The notes: generated from the letters alone by a model not told the origin. A stretch of 11,996 nucleotides of DNA from Castellaniella sp. UBA6218 (GCA_002421865.1 DISE01000136.1:1-11996), one strand, 5' to 3'; shown: positions 1 through 8,276, counted from the first letter of the stretch. Numbers and translations are program-made.

Positions 1-945
1 AAGATCCGCTACGACGTCTACGACACCAACGACACGCTCCAGGCCAAGCTGCTGACGGGCAAGTCGGGCTACGACGTGGTCGTGCCGTCCACTCACTACG
101 CCGCTCGCCAGATCCAGGGTGGCCTGTTCCAGAAGCTGGACCGCTCCAAGATTCCCAACTGGCAATATCTGGACCCGGACCTGATGGCCCTGGTCGCCAC
201 GGTCGATCCCGGCAACCAGTATCTGGTCCCCTGGGGCTACGGAACCAACGGCCTGGGCTACAACGTCACCAAGGTGCGCGAACTCATGGGACAGGACGCG
301 CCCCTCAACTCCTGGGACATGCTCTTCAAACCGGAAAACGCGGCCAAGCTGCAATCCTGCGGCATCTCCATCCTGGACGAGGCCGCGCAGGTCTTCCCGG
401 CCGTGCTGCATTACCTGGGCAAGGATCCCAACAGCAGTGATCCCAAGGACTACGAGGCCGCGCTGGCCCTGTTGAAGACCATCCGGCCCTATGTGCGCCA
501 GTTCAGCTCCTCGGGCTACATCGACGAGCTGGCCTCGGGCGGTCTGTGCATGGTGTACGGTTTCTCGGGCGACGTGATGATCGCCTCCTCGCGCGCGAAG
601 GAGGCCAAGAAATCCTATGCCATCGACTACTACATTCCCGATGGCGGGGCACCGGTCTGGTTCGACACCATGGCCATTCCCAAGAGCGCCGAGCACGTGG
701 ACGAGGCGCACGCTTTCATCAACTACATCGAGACGCCCCAGGTGCACGCGGCGATCACCAACACCATGTACTACCCCAACGCCAACAAAGAGGCGCGCAA
801 GTACGTGGTCGAAGAGGTCGCGAGCAACCCCATGATCTACCCCCCGGCGGAAGTGTCCCGCACGCTGTTCGTCATCAAGCCGCAGCCCCTGAACATCCTG
901 CGCCTGCAGACGCAGATGTGGGCGCAGCTCAAGACCGGGCGCTGA
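1..945 (+). CDS. potF: Putrescine/polyamine ABC transporter periplasmic binding protein, PotF-like (5' end outside window)
   Basis: Periplasmic solute-binding subunit that delivers putrescine or a related polyamine to the PotGHI importer. The reading frame is open from base 1 and gives 314 residues. By comparison with the roughly 370-residue PotF family, the signal peptide and about the first 50 residues lie upstream. From memory the sequence follows E. coli PotF closely: VVPS at 27-30, SWD and KPEN at 104-113, LDEAAQVF at 125-132, YLGKDPNS at 138-145, GFSGDV at 187-192, WFD at 220-222, YYPNAN at 257-262 and NPMIYPPAEV at 276-285. The ligand-contact aspartates (D191, D222) and a tyrosine (Y258) are kept. 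The tryptophan expected before SGD is F188, and the usual Phe before FD is W220, which is more PotD-like. The stop is 5 nt before potG, so the two are co-transcribed. The family is secure; the exact polyamine is uncertain. Confidence 0.93.
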   Translation, partial: KIRYDVYDTNDTLQAKLLTGKSGYDVVVPSTHYAARQIQGGLFQKLDRSKIPNWQYLDPDLMALVATVDPGNQYLVPWGYGTNGLGYNVTKVRELMGQDAPLNSWDMLFKPENAAKLQSCGISILDEAAQVFPAVLHYLGKDPNSSDPKDYEAALALLKTIRPYVRQFSSSGYIDELASGGLCMVYGFSGDVMIASSRAKEAKKSYAIDYYIPDGGAPVWFDTMAIPKSAEHVDEAHAFINYIETPQVHAAITNTMYYPNANKEARKYVVEEVASNPMIYPPAEVSRTLFVIKPQPLNILRLQTQMWAQLKTGR

Positions 946-950
946 CGGCG

Positions 951-2075
951 ATGCAGGATCCGCGCGGCATGCCTCGCCAGGGCGAGGCCGACGACTTCGT
1001 CCGCATGGAGGACGTCGTCAAGATCTTCGGCGACACGGTGGCGGTCAAATCCGTCTCCCTGTCGGTCCGGCGGCACGAGATCTTCGCCCTGCTGGGCAGT
1101 TCGGGCTGCGGCAAGTCGACCCTGCTGCGCATGCTGGCGGGTTTCGAGGAGCCCACGTCCGGGCGCATCATTCTGGACGACGAGGACATCACCGCCTTGC
1201 CACCGCACCGGCGGCCGGTCAACATGATGTTCCAGTCCTACGCGCTGTTTCCTCACATGTCGGTCGAGGCCAACGTCGCCTTCGGTCTGAAGCAGGAAGG
1301 CGTGCCGCGCCACGAGATCCACGAGCGTGTGTTCGAGGCCCTGGACCTGGTGCAGATGGCCGGCTATGCGCGCCGCCGTCCGAATCAGCTCTCCGGCGGC
1401 CAGCAGCAACGCGTGGCCCTGGCGCGCAGCCTGGTCAAGCGACCCAAGCTGTTGCTGCTCGACGAGCCGATGTCGGCGCTGGACAAGCAGATCCGCCAGG
1501 CCACGCAGATTGAGCTGGTGAGGATTCTTGGACAGGTCGGCGTCACTTGCATCATGGTCACGCACGACCAGGAAGAGGCCATGACCATGGCCAGCCGCCT
1601 GGCGGTCATGACCGAGGGTCAGATCGTACAGTGCGGCACGCCGCATGACGTTTACACGTTTCCCAGCACGCGCTTCGTCGCCGGCTTCATCGGCTCCACC
1701 AATCTGTTCACCGGCACCATCGTGGTCGACGAGCCCGATCACGTGCTGATCGAGACCGATGCGCTGTCGCGTCCGCTCTACGTCAGTCACGGCATCAGCG
1801 AACCCCTGGGCATGGAGGTCCACGTCTCCATCAGGCCCGAGCAAATCCGCGTCGGCCGCCAGCCGCCCGAGGCCGAGTCCAACTGGGGCCACGGCATGGT
1901 GTCGCACGTCGCCTGGATGGGCAGCACCACCCGTTACCAGATCCGCCTGGATGCCGGCCAGACCATCGAGGCCAGCGTGCCCAGCCTGGACTGGAGCCAG
2001 TCCGATGCGCCCGGCGTGGACGAGGAAGTCTACGTCACCTGGTCCCACGACGCCGGAACCGTGCTGGCCTCCTGA
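951..2075 (+). CDS. potG: Polyamine ABC transporter ATP-binding protein, PotG-like
   Basis: Cytoplasmic ATPase that powers the PotFGHI importer; 374 residues, the usual length. Visible in order: Walker A GSSGCGKST at 49-57, Q-loop MMFQS with Q95, ABC signature LSGGQQQR at 147-154, Walker B LLLLDEP at 167-173, D-loop SALD at 175-178 and H-loop THD with H205. A C-terminal TOBE-type regulatory domain covers about 245-374 (SIRPEQIRVG at 293-302). ATG 951 is 5 nt after the potF stop and implies coupled translation. ATG 969 is an alternative start with an AGGA 10 nt ahead. The frame stays open far upstream inside potF, but those residues are an out-of-frame shadow. All nucleotide-binding motifs are intact, so the protein should be active. 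Confidence 0.95.
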   Translation: MQDPRGMPRQGEADDFVRMEDVVKIFGDTVAVKSVSLSVRRHEIFALLGSSGCGKSTLLRMLAGFEEPTSGRIILDDEDITALPPHRRPVNMMFQSYALFPHMSVEANVAFGLKQEGVPRHEIHERVFEALDLVQMAGYARRRPNQLSGGQQQRVALARSLVKRPKLLLLDEPMSALDKQIRQATQIELVRILGQVGVTCIMVTHDQEEAMTMASRLAVMTEGQIVQCGTPHDVYTFPSTRFVAGFIGSTNLFTGTIVVDEPDHVLIETDALSRPLYVSHGISEPLGMEVHVSIRPEQIRVGRQPPEAESNWGHGMVSHVAWMGSTTRYQIRLDAGQTIEASVPSLDWSQSDAPGVDEEVYVTWSHDAGTVLAS

Positions 2076-2112
2076 GGATCGCCGGTTCCGCGCTTTCACC
2101 GATCCCGCGTCC

Positions 2113-2117
2113 GGAGA
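2113..2117 (+). promoter_or_regulatory. Ribosome-binding site of potH
   Basis: GGAGA lies 5 nt before ATG 2123 in the 47-nt gap after potG. It is the only purine-rich stretch placed well for this start, and it supports 2123 as the potH start codon. Confidence 0.6.
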
Positions 2118-2122
2118 CGCCG

Positions 2123-3028
2123 ATGCATCTGAAACTTCCCGGCCATCGCCCCAGTGCCCGCCAGTTCGCCATCGGCGTACCTTTTGTCTGGCTGACGCTG
2201 TTCCTGCTGGTGCCTTTCCTCCTGGTGCTGAAGATCAGCCTGTCCGACCTGCAGTTCGGCATTCCGCCCTACACGCCGATCGCCACGCTGCAGGATGAGA
2301 CCCTGTCGCTGGCCCTGCACCTGCGGGGCTATGTGCTGCTGTTCACCGACAGCCTGTACGCGGCCGTCTACCTGAATTCCGTGAAGATGGCGCTGGTCAC
2401 CACCGTCTGCTGCGCGTTGATCGGCTACCCCATGGCCTACCATATCGCCCGCGCGCGCCCGGAGATCCGCAACCTGCTGCTGCTGGGCGTGATCCTGCCG
2501 TTCTGGACCTCGCTGCTGTTGCGCGTCTACGCCTGGGTCGGCATCCTGCGCAACGACGGGCTGCTGAATCACCTGCTGATGAGCCTGGGGCTGATCGACG
2601 CGCCGCTGGAGATCTACCGCACCGACCTGGCCGTCTACATCGGCCTGGTCTACGCCTACCTGCCGTTCTTCATCCTGCCGCTTTACGCCAATCTGGTGAA
2701 GCTGGACGATCGCCTGCTCGAAGCCGCCTACGACCTGGGCGCACGGCCCTGGAACGCCTTCTTGCGGATCACGCTGCCGCTGTCGATGCCCGGCGTGGTG
2801 GCGGGCGCCATGCTGGTGTTCATCCCCTCGGTGGGGGAATACGTCATCCCCGAGATGCTGGGCGGGGCCAACACCCTGATGATGGGACGCGTGATGTGGA
2901 ACGAATTCTTCAACAACGCCGACTGGCCGATGGCGGCGGCCGTGACCTGCGTGATGGTCCTGCTGCTGCTCGTCCCCCTGTCCATCTTCCAGTACAACCA
3001 GGCCCGGCAGCTGGGGGGACGGTCATGA
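2123..3028 (+). CDS. potH: Polyamine ABC transporter permease, PotH-like
   Basis: Inner-membrane channel subunit of the polyamine importer, pairing with PotI; 301 residues against about 317 in E. coli PotH. Hydrophobic stretches fit six membrane helices, roughly at 16-38, 84-108, 117-140, 170-192, 222-245 and 271-290. The cytoplasmic coupling loop (EAA motif, EAAYDLGARPWNAFLRITLP, about 200-219) that docks on the ATPase is clear. The segment PSVGEYVIPEMLGG (235-248) is typical of PotB/PotH permeases. The gene follows potG after 47 nt and overlaps potI by 4 nt (ATGA, 3025-3028), so it sits inside one operon. Nothing looks truncated. Confidence 0.95.
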   Translation: MHLKLPGHRPSARQFAIGVPFVWLTLFLLVPFLLVLKISLSDLQFGIPPYTPIATLQDETLSLALHLRGYVLLFTDSLYAAVYLNSVKMALVTTVCCALIGYPMAYHIARARPEIRNLLLLGVILPFWTSLLLRVYAWVGILRNDGLLNHLLMSLGLIDAPLEIYRTDLAVYIGLVYAYLPFFILPLYANLVKLDDRLLEAAYDLGARPWNAFLRITLPLSMPGVVAGAMLVFIPSVGEYVIPEMLGGANTLMMGRVMWNEFFNNADWPMAAAVTCVMVLLLLVPLSIFQYNQARQLGGRS

Positions 3029-3834
3029 GGCGCGGCGGCGGCTGGTTCCGCTTCCTGTCGCTGGTGGTCGGCTATGGCTTCCTGTACGTGCCGATCGCCT
3101 GCCTGATGGTGTTTTCCTTCAACGACTCCACGCTGATGACTTCCTGGTCGGGCTTCTCGTTGCGCTGGTACGGAGAGCTGTTCCAGGACGAGGCGTTGCT
3201 GGCGGCGGCGAAGCTGTCGCTGCTGATCGCCACCCTGACCGCCACGGCGGCGGTGGCGATCGGCACCTGGGCCGGCTACGTGCTGGCGCGCATGGGGCGG
3301 TTCCGGGGCTTCGGCCTGTACATCGGCATGCTCAGCGCTCCGCTGGTGATGCCCGAGGTCGTGCTGGGCATTTCCTTGTTGCTGATGTTTGTCGAAATGT
3401 CCAAGGTGTTCGGCTGGCCCGACGGCAACGGCATGTTCACCATCTGGGTGGGGCACGTGACCCTGTGCACGGCTTACGTCGCCGTCATCATCCAGTCGCG
3501 CGTGCGCGACCTGGACCGCTCGCTGGAAGAGGCCGCCCTTGACCTGGGCGCTTCGCCGCTGCGGGTGTTCTTCCAGATCACGCTGCCCCTGATCGCTCCG
3601 GCACTGCTGGCCGCCTGGCTGCTGTCCTTCACCCTGTCGCTGGATGACGTGGTGGTGGCGTCCTTCCTGTCCGGGCCGGGTTACACGACCCTGCCGCTGG
3701 AAGTCTTTTCCCGTGTGCGCCTGGGCCTGAAGCCCGAGATCAACGCCCTGGCGACCTTGTTCATGGTGGCCGTGGGCGTGGTCGTCGTGGCGGTCAACCG
3801 AATGCAGATCCAGGCGGTGAAGCGGGCGGGGTAG
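3025..3834 (+). CDS. potI: Polyamine ABC transporter permease, PotI-like
   Basis: Second permease of the heterodimeric polyamine channel; 269 residues, close to the roughly 280 of E. coli PotI. It has an N-terminal helix at about 12-31, further hydrophobic segments around 60-88, 98-122, 137-157, 191-212 and 240-257, and an EAA loop (EEAALDLGASPLRVFFQITLP) starting at 168. The motif SFTLSLDDVVVASF (201-214) is characteristic of PotC/PotI. ATG 3025 overlaps the potH stop as ATGA, with a G-rich stretch about 5 nt upstream that can serve as ribosome-binding site. The frame also extends upstream inside potH, but that part does not resemble the family. The TAG stop (3832-3834) touches the stop of the opposing pit gene with no spacer. 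Confidence 0.94.
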   Translation: MRRGGGWFRFLSLVVGYGFLYVPIACLMVFSFNDSTLMTSWSGFSLRWYGELFQDEALLAAAKLSLLIATLTATAAVAIGTWAGYVLARMGRFRGFGLYIGMLSAPLVMPEVVLGISLLLMFVEMSKVFGWPDGNGMFTIWVGHVTLCTAYVAVIIQSRVRDLDRSLEEAALDLGASPLRVFFQITLPLIAPALLAAWLLSFTLSLDDVVVASFLSGPGYTTLPLEVFSRVRLGLKPEINALATLFMVAVGVVVVAVNRMQIQAVKRAG

Positions 3835-5310
<1,476 letters not shown>

Positions 5311-5318
5311 GATGGGGG

Positions 5319-5368
5319 AATATTCGGGAGACGCGGAATTATTGCAAATTTGTGAAAGAAAGTTTGAA
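5319..5368 (-). promoter_or_regulatory. Probable promoter region of pit (AT-rich gap)
   Basis: The 124-nt gap between the EcsC-like gene and pit contains an AT-rich patch that stands out in this GC-rich window. On the minus strand it offers AATAAT (5343-5338) as a possible -10, with a poor TTCAAA (5368-5363) 19 nt ahead. AATATT (5324-5319) is another weak candidate but very close to the start. The location fits a pit promoter, but the exact hexamers are uncertain. Confidence 0.35.
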
Positions 5369-5377
5369 TAACCCTTC

Positions 5378-5417
5378 GGTGGCCCCGCCTGCGCGCGACC
5401 GTGGCGGGCGGGGCACC
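5378..5417 (-). terminator. GC-rich hairpin between the EcsC-like gene and pit
   Basis: GGTGGCCCCGCC (5378-5389) pairs with GGCGGGGCACC (5407-5417) with a single bulged G and a 17-nt loop. It begins 18 nt past the EcsC-like stop codon. Neither strand has a clean T-run after the stem, so it may be a weak terminator, an attenuator ahead of pit, or only a stable RNA fold. Confidence 0.35.
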
Positions 5418-5434
5418 GGCGTTTTCCCCCGGGA

Positions 5435-6244
5435 TCAGGCTTCGCGTCGGTGGGCCAGGCTTTCGTACGCCAGCCGCACGGTCTTTTCCCCATAGTGCCG
5501 GTCCAGACGGCGAATGATGAAATGGCCGCGGGCCATGTCCTGGAAATGGTCGATGAACAGGGTGTTGATCAGGGCGCCGCCGGCCGCACCGAGGGCGGGG
5601 ATGGCCTGTGCGGCGGCTTTTTCCGTGATCTGGATGCCGAATCGTTCCGCCACCAGTGCGATCAGGCGCATCAGGGCGGGCGGAGCGGCCTTTTCGACGA
5701 CGATGCTGCCGGCGGCGTACTCGGCGGCCTGGCTGACGGCGTGCGCCAGCGCCGCGCGGACGACGTAATAGCCGCTTTCGGCTCCATCGTCGGACGCGTT
5801 TGTGCCGCCCAGGGCGAAGACCTCCAGACAGGCGAGCCGGGTGTCCGGTGCGGTCAGCGATTCGCCTTCGCTACGGGCGATGTCCGCAATCGAACGCATC
5901 ATGATTGTGGTGGAGATCGGCAGTTCCACCGCCAGGCCGGCCAGGCCGAAGAATCCACCCACGCCGCCGGTGGCGGCCGCGCCGATCTTGTGCCACCGGT
6001 TCGAGCTCACGCCCCCGGGTTTGTCCTTGAGCGTGAACAGGGCGGCGTCGGCGGCCTTGCTCAGGGCCAGCCGGGTGAGCTGGCCGATCTGGGCGTTCCA
6101 GCCTGCGGGCAGCCGGTCCAGGAATTTTTCGACAGGGGCGCCGATCAGGTTCGTGATGCGTGCGGCAAGGCCCGGATTTTCCAGCAGGGTGTGAGCCTGG
6201 CGCAGGGCATCGAGGTCGGCGTGGGAGAGGCGGGTGTCTTCCAT
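5435..6244 (-). CDS. EcsC-family protein of unknown function
   Basis: 269 residues resembling the EcsC protein family, named after a Bacillus gene next to an ABC transporter; the biochemical role is not established. Visible features are an alpha-helical N-terminal half, a glycine-rich hydrophobic stretch AAATGGVGGFFGLAGLAVELP (about 89-109) followed by STTIMMRSIADIARSEGE (111-128), and a second small-residue-rich segment AIPALGAAGGALINTLFIDHF (about 214-234). The C-terminus ends in a basic tail. These segments suggest membrane association, but there is no classical signal peptide. ATG 6244 is chosen because the family-like sequence starts just after it (MEDTRLSHADLDALRQA). The frame upstream is arginine/serine-rich antisense of rpiA. 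Divergent from rpiA and upstream of pit on the same strand. Assigned from sequence character, so moderately sure. Confidence 0.75.
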   Translation of the reverse strand: MEDTRLSHADLDALRQAHTLLENPGLAARITNLIGAPVEKFLDRLPAGWNAQIGQLTRLALSKAADAALFTLKDKPGGVSSNRWHKIGAAATGGVGGFFGLAGLAVELPISTTIMMRSIADIARSEGESLTAPDTRLACLEVFALGGTNASDDGAESGYYVVRAALAHAVSQAAEYAAGSIVVEKAAPPALMRLIALVAERFGIQITEKAAAQAIPALGAAGGALINTLFIDHFQDMARGHFIIRRLDRHYGEKTVRLAYESLAHRREA

Positions 6245-6277
6245 GGATGAAGCGGCGGAGTCTGCGTGAATGGGCCC

Positions 6278-6283
6278 ATTATG
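6278..6283 (-). promoter_or_regulatory. Possible -10 element of the EcsC-like gene
   Basis: CATAAT on the minus strand, 33 nt ahead of ATG 6244, in the divergent gap with rpiA. No acceptable -35 is seen at 16-18 nt, so this is tentative. Confidence 0.3.
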
Positions 6284-6348
6284 GCGCTTGCGCGCGGCGG
6301 CGTGTGACGTGCGCGGCGCGGCGCTCCGGAGCCGCATCCTGACGACAT

Positions 6349-6354
6349 TACAAT
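6349..6354 (+). promoter_or_regulatory. Probable -10 element of rpiA
   Basis: TACAAT (5 of 6 to consensus), 26 nt ahead of ATG 6381, in a short AT-richer patch of an otherwise very GC-rich gap. The expected -35 position reads CCGGAG, which is poor. Transcription would begin near 6361 with a leader of about 20 nt. The same hexamer appears ahead of yggX. Confidence 0.45.
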
Positions 6355-6380
6355 ACGATCCTTCAAGACCCCGATCGGAC

Positions 6381-7067
6381 ATGCCCATGCTCACCCAGGA
6401 CGAACTCAAGCAACAGGCGGCCCAGGCCGCCCTCGACGATGTGCTGCCCCAGTTGCGGCCTGACAGCGTTCTGGGTGTGGGAACGGGATCGACCGTGGAT
6501 CGCTTCATCGATCTGCTCGCGCCCCACCGCGAGGCCTTCCGTGCGGCGGTATCCAGCTCGGAGCGCAGCACGCGCCGCCTTCAGGCGGCCGGCATCCAGG
6601 TTCTGGACCTGAACGAGGTGGCTTCGCTGGCGCTGTACGTGGACGGTGCAGACGAGATCGACCACCAGCTGAACATGATCAAGGGGGGCGGCGGCGCGCT
6701 GACGCGCGAGAAGATCGTGGCCTCCGTGGCGGACCGCTTCCTCTGCATCGTCGACGAGTCCAAGCTGGTCGAACGTCTGGGCGGCTTTCCGCTGCCCATC
6801 GAGGTCATCCCCCTGGCGCGCGAAGCCGTCGCCCGCGAGGTCCGCCAGCTGGGCGGGCAACCGCGCCTGCGCGAAGGCTTCACCACGGACAACGGCAACC
6901 AGATTCTGGACGTCTCCGGCCTGCGCTATGACGATCCCGCCGAATTCGAGGCGGTGCTGAACAATATTCCGGGCGTGGTCTGCTGCGGCCTGTTCGCGAT
7001 CGCAGGCGCCCAGGTGGCGCTGGTGGCGGGGCAGGCGGGCGTTTCGCGGCTGGAATTGCGCGACTGA
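6381..7067 (+). CDS. rpiA: Ribose-5-phosphate isomerase A
   Basis: Cytosolic enzyme that interconverts ribose-5-phosphate and ribulose-5-phosphate in the non-oxidative pentose phosphate pathway, supplying nucleotide precursors. 228 residues, matching the family (219 in E. coli). Conserved blocks are all present: GVGTGSTVDRF at 32-42, SSSERSTRRL at 58-67, YVDGADEID at 86-94 (D88, D91), KGGGGALTREK at 101-111 (the family's catalytic Glu corresponds to E110, with K101) and CIVDESKLV at 122-130 (K128). ATG 6381 is chosen for its position after the TACAAT element; ATG 6387, two codons later, is equally possible. Upstream codons in frame are non-coding. It stands divergent from the EcsC-like gene and ahead of phoU, which has its own promoter. 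Confidence 0.96.
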   Translation: MPMLTQDELKQQAAQAALDDVLPQLRPDSVLGVGTGSTVDRFIDLLAPHREAFRAAVSSSERSTRRLQAAGIQVLDLNEVASLALYVDGADEIDHQLNMIKGGGGALTREKIVASVADRFLCIVDESKLVERLGGFPLPIEVIPLAREAVAREVRQLGGQPRLREGFTTDNGNQILDVSGLRYDDPAEFEAVLNNIPGVVCCGLFAIAGAQVALVAGQAGVSRLELRD

Positions 7068-7082
7068 ACCCGCGCGGGCCCA

Positions 7083-7100
7083 CCGTCATGATCCTGTCAC
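7083..7100 (+). promoter_or_regulatory. PhoB binding site (Pho box) upstream of phoU
   Basis: CCGTCAT-GATC-CTGTCAC: two direct 7-mers separated by 4 nt, the layout of the E. coli Pho box (CTGTCAT, N4, CTGTCAT/C). The only clear departure is C for T at the second base of the first repeat; the final C of the second is a common variant. It ends 10 nt before a TATGCT -10 candidate, which is where PhoB-activated promoters carry the box in place of a -35. It lies 16 nt after the rpiA stop and 96 nt before phoU. Implies induction of phoU under phosphate limitation (inference). Confidence 0.7.
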
Positions 7101-7110
7101 ATGACGCTGC

Positions 7111-7116
7111 TATGCT
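7111..7116 (+). promoter_or_regulatory. Probable -10 of the Pho-regulated phoU promoter
   Basis: TATGCT, 10 nt after the Pho box, with no recognisable -35 other than the box itself, as expected of a PhoB-dependent promoter. Transcription would start near 7123, giving a leader of about 74 nt. Confidence 0.5.
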
Positions 7117-7185
7117 GGGACATTCTTTCCAAGCGGCGGACGTGATGGTACGCTTTGCGATCGTTGAACGCGCCTGACGGCAGAC

Positions 7186-7190
7186 AGAGG
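7186..7190 (+). promoter_or_regulatory. Ribosome-binding site of phoU
   Basis: AGAGG, 6 nt ahead of ATG 7197. It decides in favour of 7197 over the in-frame ATG 7155, which has no family-like residues after it. Confidence 0.65.
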
Positions 7191-7196
7191 TCCCGG

Positions 7197-7934
7197 ATGC
7201 TGGAACACACCAACAAGCAATTTCACAGCGAACTCGAAACGACGCGGTCCATGTTCCTGCAGATGGGCGGACTGGTCGAATCCATGGTGCTGGACGGCAT
7301 CCATGCCCTGGCACGGGGCGAACTGCATCTGGTGGACCGGGTCCGGGAGCACGAGCGGCAGGTCAATCAGTTCGAGGTCGACATCGACGAGCGCATCAGC
7401 CAGCTGATCGCCCGCAACCAGCCCACGGCGGGCGACCTGCGCCTGCTGCTGTCGGTGTCCAAGATGCTGACCGACATGGAACGCTGCGGCGACGAGGCCG
7501 AGAAGATCGCCAAGGTCGCCCGCCGCCTGCATGAATCCGATTCGTCCTACGAGCCGGTGGTGGAACTGCGCCATATGGCCGACGCGGTGGCCAGCATGAT
7601 TCGTGCGGCGCTGGACGCCTTCGCCCGCGAGGATCCCGTCGCCGCGGCCCAGGTCGTGCGCAACGACAAGGATGTGGACAAGGAATGGAAGGCCTCCTTG
7701 CGCCACATGATCACCTATATGATCGAGGATCCGCGCACGATTTCGCGTTCCATCGACCTGATCTTCATCGCCCGCGCGCTCGAGCGCATCGGCGACCATG
7801 CGAAGAACATGGCCGAGCGCGTGATCTACATGGTGCGCGGCGACGACGTGCGCCACACGGGCGTCACCAACACGGAACGCCTGGCGCGCGGCGAACCGCC
7901 AGAGCCGCGCGACGAGGCGGATCGCCTCAAGTAA
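7197..7934 (+). CDS. phoU: Phosphate-signalling protein PhoU
   Basis: Cytoplasmic all-helical regulator that, in studied bacteria, links the phosphate transport state to the PhoR/PhoB two-component system and dampens Pho gene expression when phosphate is sufficient. 245 residues (241 in E. coli). Two PhoU repeats are visible, each with the metal-binding type motif: MERCGDEAEKIAKVARR at 94-110 and LERIGDHAKNMAERVIYMVRG at 195-215. The start MLEHTNKQFHSELE is typical. The C-terminal tail after 216 is polar and acidic. It has its own Pho box and promoter 3' of rpiA, and converges on yggX with 31 nt between the stops. No pstSCAB, phoB or phoR genes are in the window, so it is not in the usual pst-phoU operon within what can be seen. 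Confidence 0.95.
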   Translation: MLEHTNKQFHSELETTRSMFLQMGGLVESMVLDGIHALARGELHLVDRVREHERQVNQFEVDIDERISQLIARNQPTAGDLRLLLSVSKMLTDMERCGDEAEKIAKVARRLHESDSSYEPVVELRHMADAVASMIRAALDAFAREDPVAAAQVVRNDKDVDKEWKASLRHMITYMIEDPRTISRSIDLIFIARALERIGDHAKNMAERVIYMVRGDDVRHTGVTNTERLARGEPPEPRDEADRLK

Positions 7935-7967
7935 GAACCGGAATCCGCCAGACGCACACCCCGGTTC
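7935..7967. terminator. Inverted repeat between convergent phoU and yggX
   Basis: GAACCGG (7935-7941) pairs perfectly with CCGGTTC (7961-7967) across a 19-nt loop. It fills the whole gap between the phoU stop and the yggX stop, even overlapping the latter. Placement fits a two-way terminator, but the stem is short and there is no T-run, so support is modest. Confidence 0.35.
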
Positions 7968-8238
7968 AGGCCGGGGGCGGCACGTAGCCCTGGGCCTCGA
8001 CGTCCTGGTCGTCGAACAGGAACGCCTGCATGCGGCCGGCCAGGAATTTCCGTGCTTCGGGGTCGGCCAGACTCAGGTGGTTTTCATTGACCAGCCGCGT
8101 CTGGATGTCCAGCCACTTGGCCCAGGCGTCCTTGGAAATCTCGCGCCAGATGCGCGTGCCCAGTTCCCCGGGATACGGGGGATAGTCCAGTCCCTGGGCC
8201 TCGCGCTTGAGTTTGCGGCATTGGATCATGCGTGCCAT
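7966..8238 (-). CDS. yggX: Fe(II)-trafficking / oxidative damage protection protein YggX
   Basis: Small cytosolic protein implicated in iron handling and in protecting iron-sulfur clusters from oxidation in enteric bacteria. 90 residues, the normal family size (91 in E. coli). Matches the family along its length: a single cysteine C7 near the N-terminus, LKREAQGLDYPPYPGELG at 10-27, RIWREISKDAWAKWLDIQT at 29-47, NENHL at 51-55 and FLFDDQDVEAQGYVPP at 73-88. ATG 8238 is chosen because it aligns with the family start and has AGAGG 8 nt ahead. Last gene of the leftward argA-rfbB-rfbD group, 124 nt after rfbD, with its own likely promoter. Confidence 0.95.
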   Translation of the reverse strand: MARMIQCRKLKREAQGLDYPPYPGELGTRIWREISKDAWAKWLDIQTRLVNENHLSLADPEARKFLAGRMQAFLFDDQDVEAQGYVPPPA

Positions 8239-8246
8239 GTCGGGTG

Positions 8247-8251
8247 CCTCT
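8247..8251 (-). promoter_or_regulatory. Ribosome-binding site of yggX
   Basis: AGAGG on the minus strand, 8 nt ahead of ATG 8238. Fixes the start well short of the upstream in-frame codons, which are antisense to rfbD. Confidence 0.6.
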
Positions 8252-8276
8252 TCGGTATTCGATCGGTGAAGCCGGC

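Noticed and set aside
837..2099. Long open frames antisense to potG (420 codons) and similar ones opposite pit and argA
   Set aside because: Products are rich in His, Gln, Arg and Gly with no domain-like pattern. They mirror third-position GC bias of the real genes.
5341..5358. Pho-box-like CTTTCAC-AAAT-TTGCAAT on the minus strand upstream of pit
   Set aside because: Only the first 7-mer is close to consensus (second about 4 of 7), and there is no -10 at the proper distance. It lies in an AT-rich patch where partial matches are likely. Tempting because of the gene, but not supported.
5311..5493. N-terminal extension of pit by 61 in-frame codons
   Set aside because: It crosses an AT-rich gap and a hairpin, reads through the end of the EcsC-like gene in antisense, and does not resemble the family N-terminus.
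6323..6332. Perfect 10-bp palindrome GCTCCGGAGC near the -35 position of rpiA
   Set aside because: About a dozen 10-bp palindromes are expected by chance in 12 kb, and it has no flanking symmetry or second copy.
7069..7078. Palindrome CCCGCGCGGG directly after rpiA as a terminator
   Set aside because: No loop between the arms and no T-run; ordinary for GC-rich sequence.
7145..7177. 11-codon open frame (10 residues plus stop) in the phoU leader
   Set aside because: Very short, with no strong ribosome-binding site and no regulatory amino-acid run. Probably chance.
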